The translations under genes were made by a program, and so were the position numbers. Positions 31,858 to 32,564 of a stretch of DNA of 32,564 nucleotides are shown in pieces (the stretch's first letter is position 1; each line of letters begins with the position of its first letter). The notes below the pieces were generated by a model. It was not told the DNA's origin and did no database searches. It saw only the letters and a list, made by a program, of their open reading frames with translations. This DNA comes from a virus: the IMG/VR virus record IMGVR_UViG_3300044620_002034, positions 1 to 32,564 of that record, one strand, 5' to 3'.

Positions 31858-32564
31858 AATGTGAAGAACGGTGTATTTGGAACATAGCGCATAGCAACAA
31901 AGTCTAAATTCGCCGTTACAGCAGTAGCGGTAGCAGAATCTCTAATCAAACATATATTATGAAATAATCCTGCTGTAGGAATATTTGTAGTTACTGTACC
32001 TACTTGGGTACCGTTGTATTTTACAATAATAGAAGTACCCGCTGCATTAATTGAAAATTGGCATAGATGGAAGGGTCCTTGTGACAAAGTGCCTAGAGAT
32101 AAAATCGTTTCTGCTCCTCCAACCTTAGATATGAATTCTAAATTACTACCATTTACTGCTCTAAAATAAATACCAGTACTATCAGTATTAAATGAAGTCA
32201 TTAATCCAGCCCTAAAAGCACCAGTTAAAGAAGTATTATCAAACCATACACTGCTCGATTGATTAAATCTGATTGCATAATCTAATGAACCGTTACCTAT
32301 CACATTAAATTGATTAAATCCTGATTGCAATCTAGCATTGCTGCCGGCAGCTCCCGTTCCAGTAGAAAGTTGAGCTTGTCCAAATACACCCGAAGTAGCT
32401 ACTGCTAAAGAACCTCCGGTGGTTGTACCTAATAATAAATTGCCATCAAAATTGGTGTTATTTAAAAATTGTTCATTGAATGAATATTCTGTTCCAAATA
32501 CTTTAGATGCTGCAGCGTTCCAACTAGCACTAGATGCGCTAACCGTTGAATAAGTACTATCCCA
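31854..32564 (-). CDS. Fibre-like structural protein (5' partial, runs off right edge)
   Basis: The minus-strand frame is open from position 32564, giving 236 residues; the true start is outside the window and the first in-frame ATG (32330) is internal. The visible N-terminal part is WDSTYSTVSASSASWN, the same 14-residue Trp repeat as in the fibre at 28750. A linker with GTTTGGSLAVATSGVFGQAQ and a beta-rich C-terminal domain follow: GNGSLDYAIRFNQSSSVWFD, STGIYFRAVNGSNLEFISK, SIIVKYNGTQVGTVTTN, ending ANLDFVAMRYV. That C-terminal fold resembles trimeric fibre or lectin-like domains. It converges on the deaminase gene. Function as a receptor-binding or side fibre is inferred from repeats and composition. 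Confidence 0.75.
   Translation of the reverse strand, partial: WDSTYSTVSASSASWNAAASKVFGTEYSFNEQFLNNTNFDGNLLLGTTTGGSLAVATSGVFGQAQLSTGTGAAGSNARLQSGFNQFNVIGNGSLDYAIRFNQSSSVWFDNTSLTGAFRAGLMTSFNTDSTGIYFRAVNGSNLEFISKVGGAETILSLGTLSQGPFHLCQFSINAAGTSIIVKYNGTQVGTVTTNIPTAGLFHNICLIRDSATATAVTANLDFVAMRYVPNTPFFTF

Noticed and set aside
1-32564. tRNA genes, rRNA, insertion sequences, integrase or attachment sites
   Set aside because: No non-coding space is large enough for a tRNA apart from short A/T-rich gaps, and no transposase, integrase or long repeat was seen.

Overview
The window is a densely packed, AT-rich piece of a tailed-phage genome. Its gene content and order point to a distant T4-like myovirus with a contractile tail. 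I recognise T4-type tail and baseplate components: gp19 tube, gp54, gp26, tape measure gp29, gp48, gp53, gp27-like hub, gp25 and gp6. A sliding-clamp loader (gp44 type) and a dUTPase are also present. TAA, TAG and TGA all end genes, so the standard code applies. The host cannot be told from this sequence. No non-coding gap exceeds about 50 bases; the longest is 10075-10121.

Layout. (1) 1-9592, + strand: tail tube (5'-truncated by the window edge), gp54-like tube initiator, two adjacent gp26-like proteins, tape measure, gp48-like tube cap, gp53-like wedge, gp27-like hub, and a large protein ending in a lytic transglycosylase domain that probably replaces T4 gp5 lysozyme. (2) 9613-12034: a mixed-strand island with a probable small terminase (minus), dUTPase and clamp loader (plus), and an unrecognised probable late gene (minus). 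(3) 12066-27042, + strand: gp25, gp6, then a run of very large beta-rich proteins (PKD, beta-propeller and LamG-like segments) where T4 carries gp7/gp8/gp10, with two small proteins between them. (4) 27051-29472: three fibre or adhesin proteins, two sharing an Mtd_N-like N-terminus. (5) 29502-31857: a non-structural cluster with a PD-(D/E)XK nuclease, an acidic unknown, an HExxH metallopeptidase-like protein, a Cys-rich small protein and a cytidine-deaminase-fold protein. (6) 31854-32564, minus strand: a fibre-like protein cut by the right edge.

How it works together. Regions 1, 3, 4 and 6 build the tail, baseplate and host-contact apparatus. The dUTPase and deaminase-like protein fit nucleotide-pool management, and the clamp loader fits replication.

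Most notable signal. Ten genes, on both strands, are preceded by TAAATA, the core of the T4 late promoter (TATAAATA). It ends 5 nt before the start codon in seven cases, 6 nt in two and 7 nt in one. With T4 late-promoter geometry, transcription would begin at or within two bases of the start codon, so these late mRNAs should be leaderless or nearly so. The dUTPase has a near-consensus sigma70 promoter at the equivalent leaderless position. Shine-Dalgarno motifs are almost absent.
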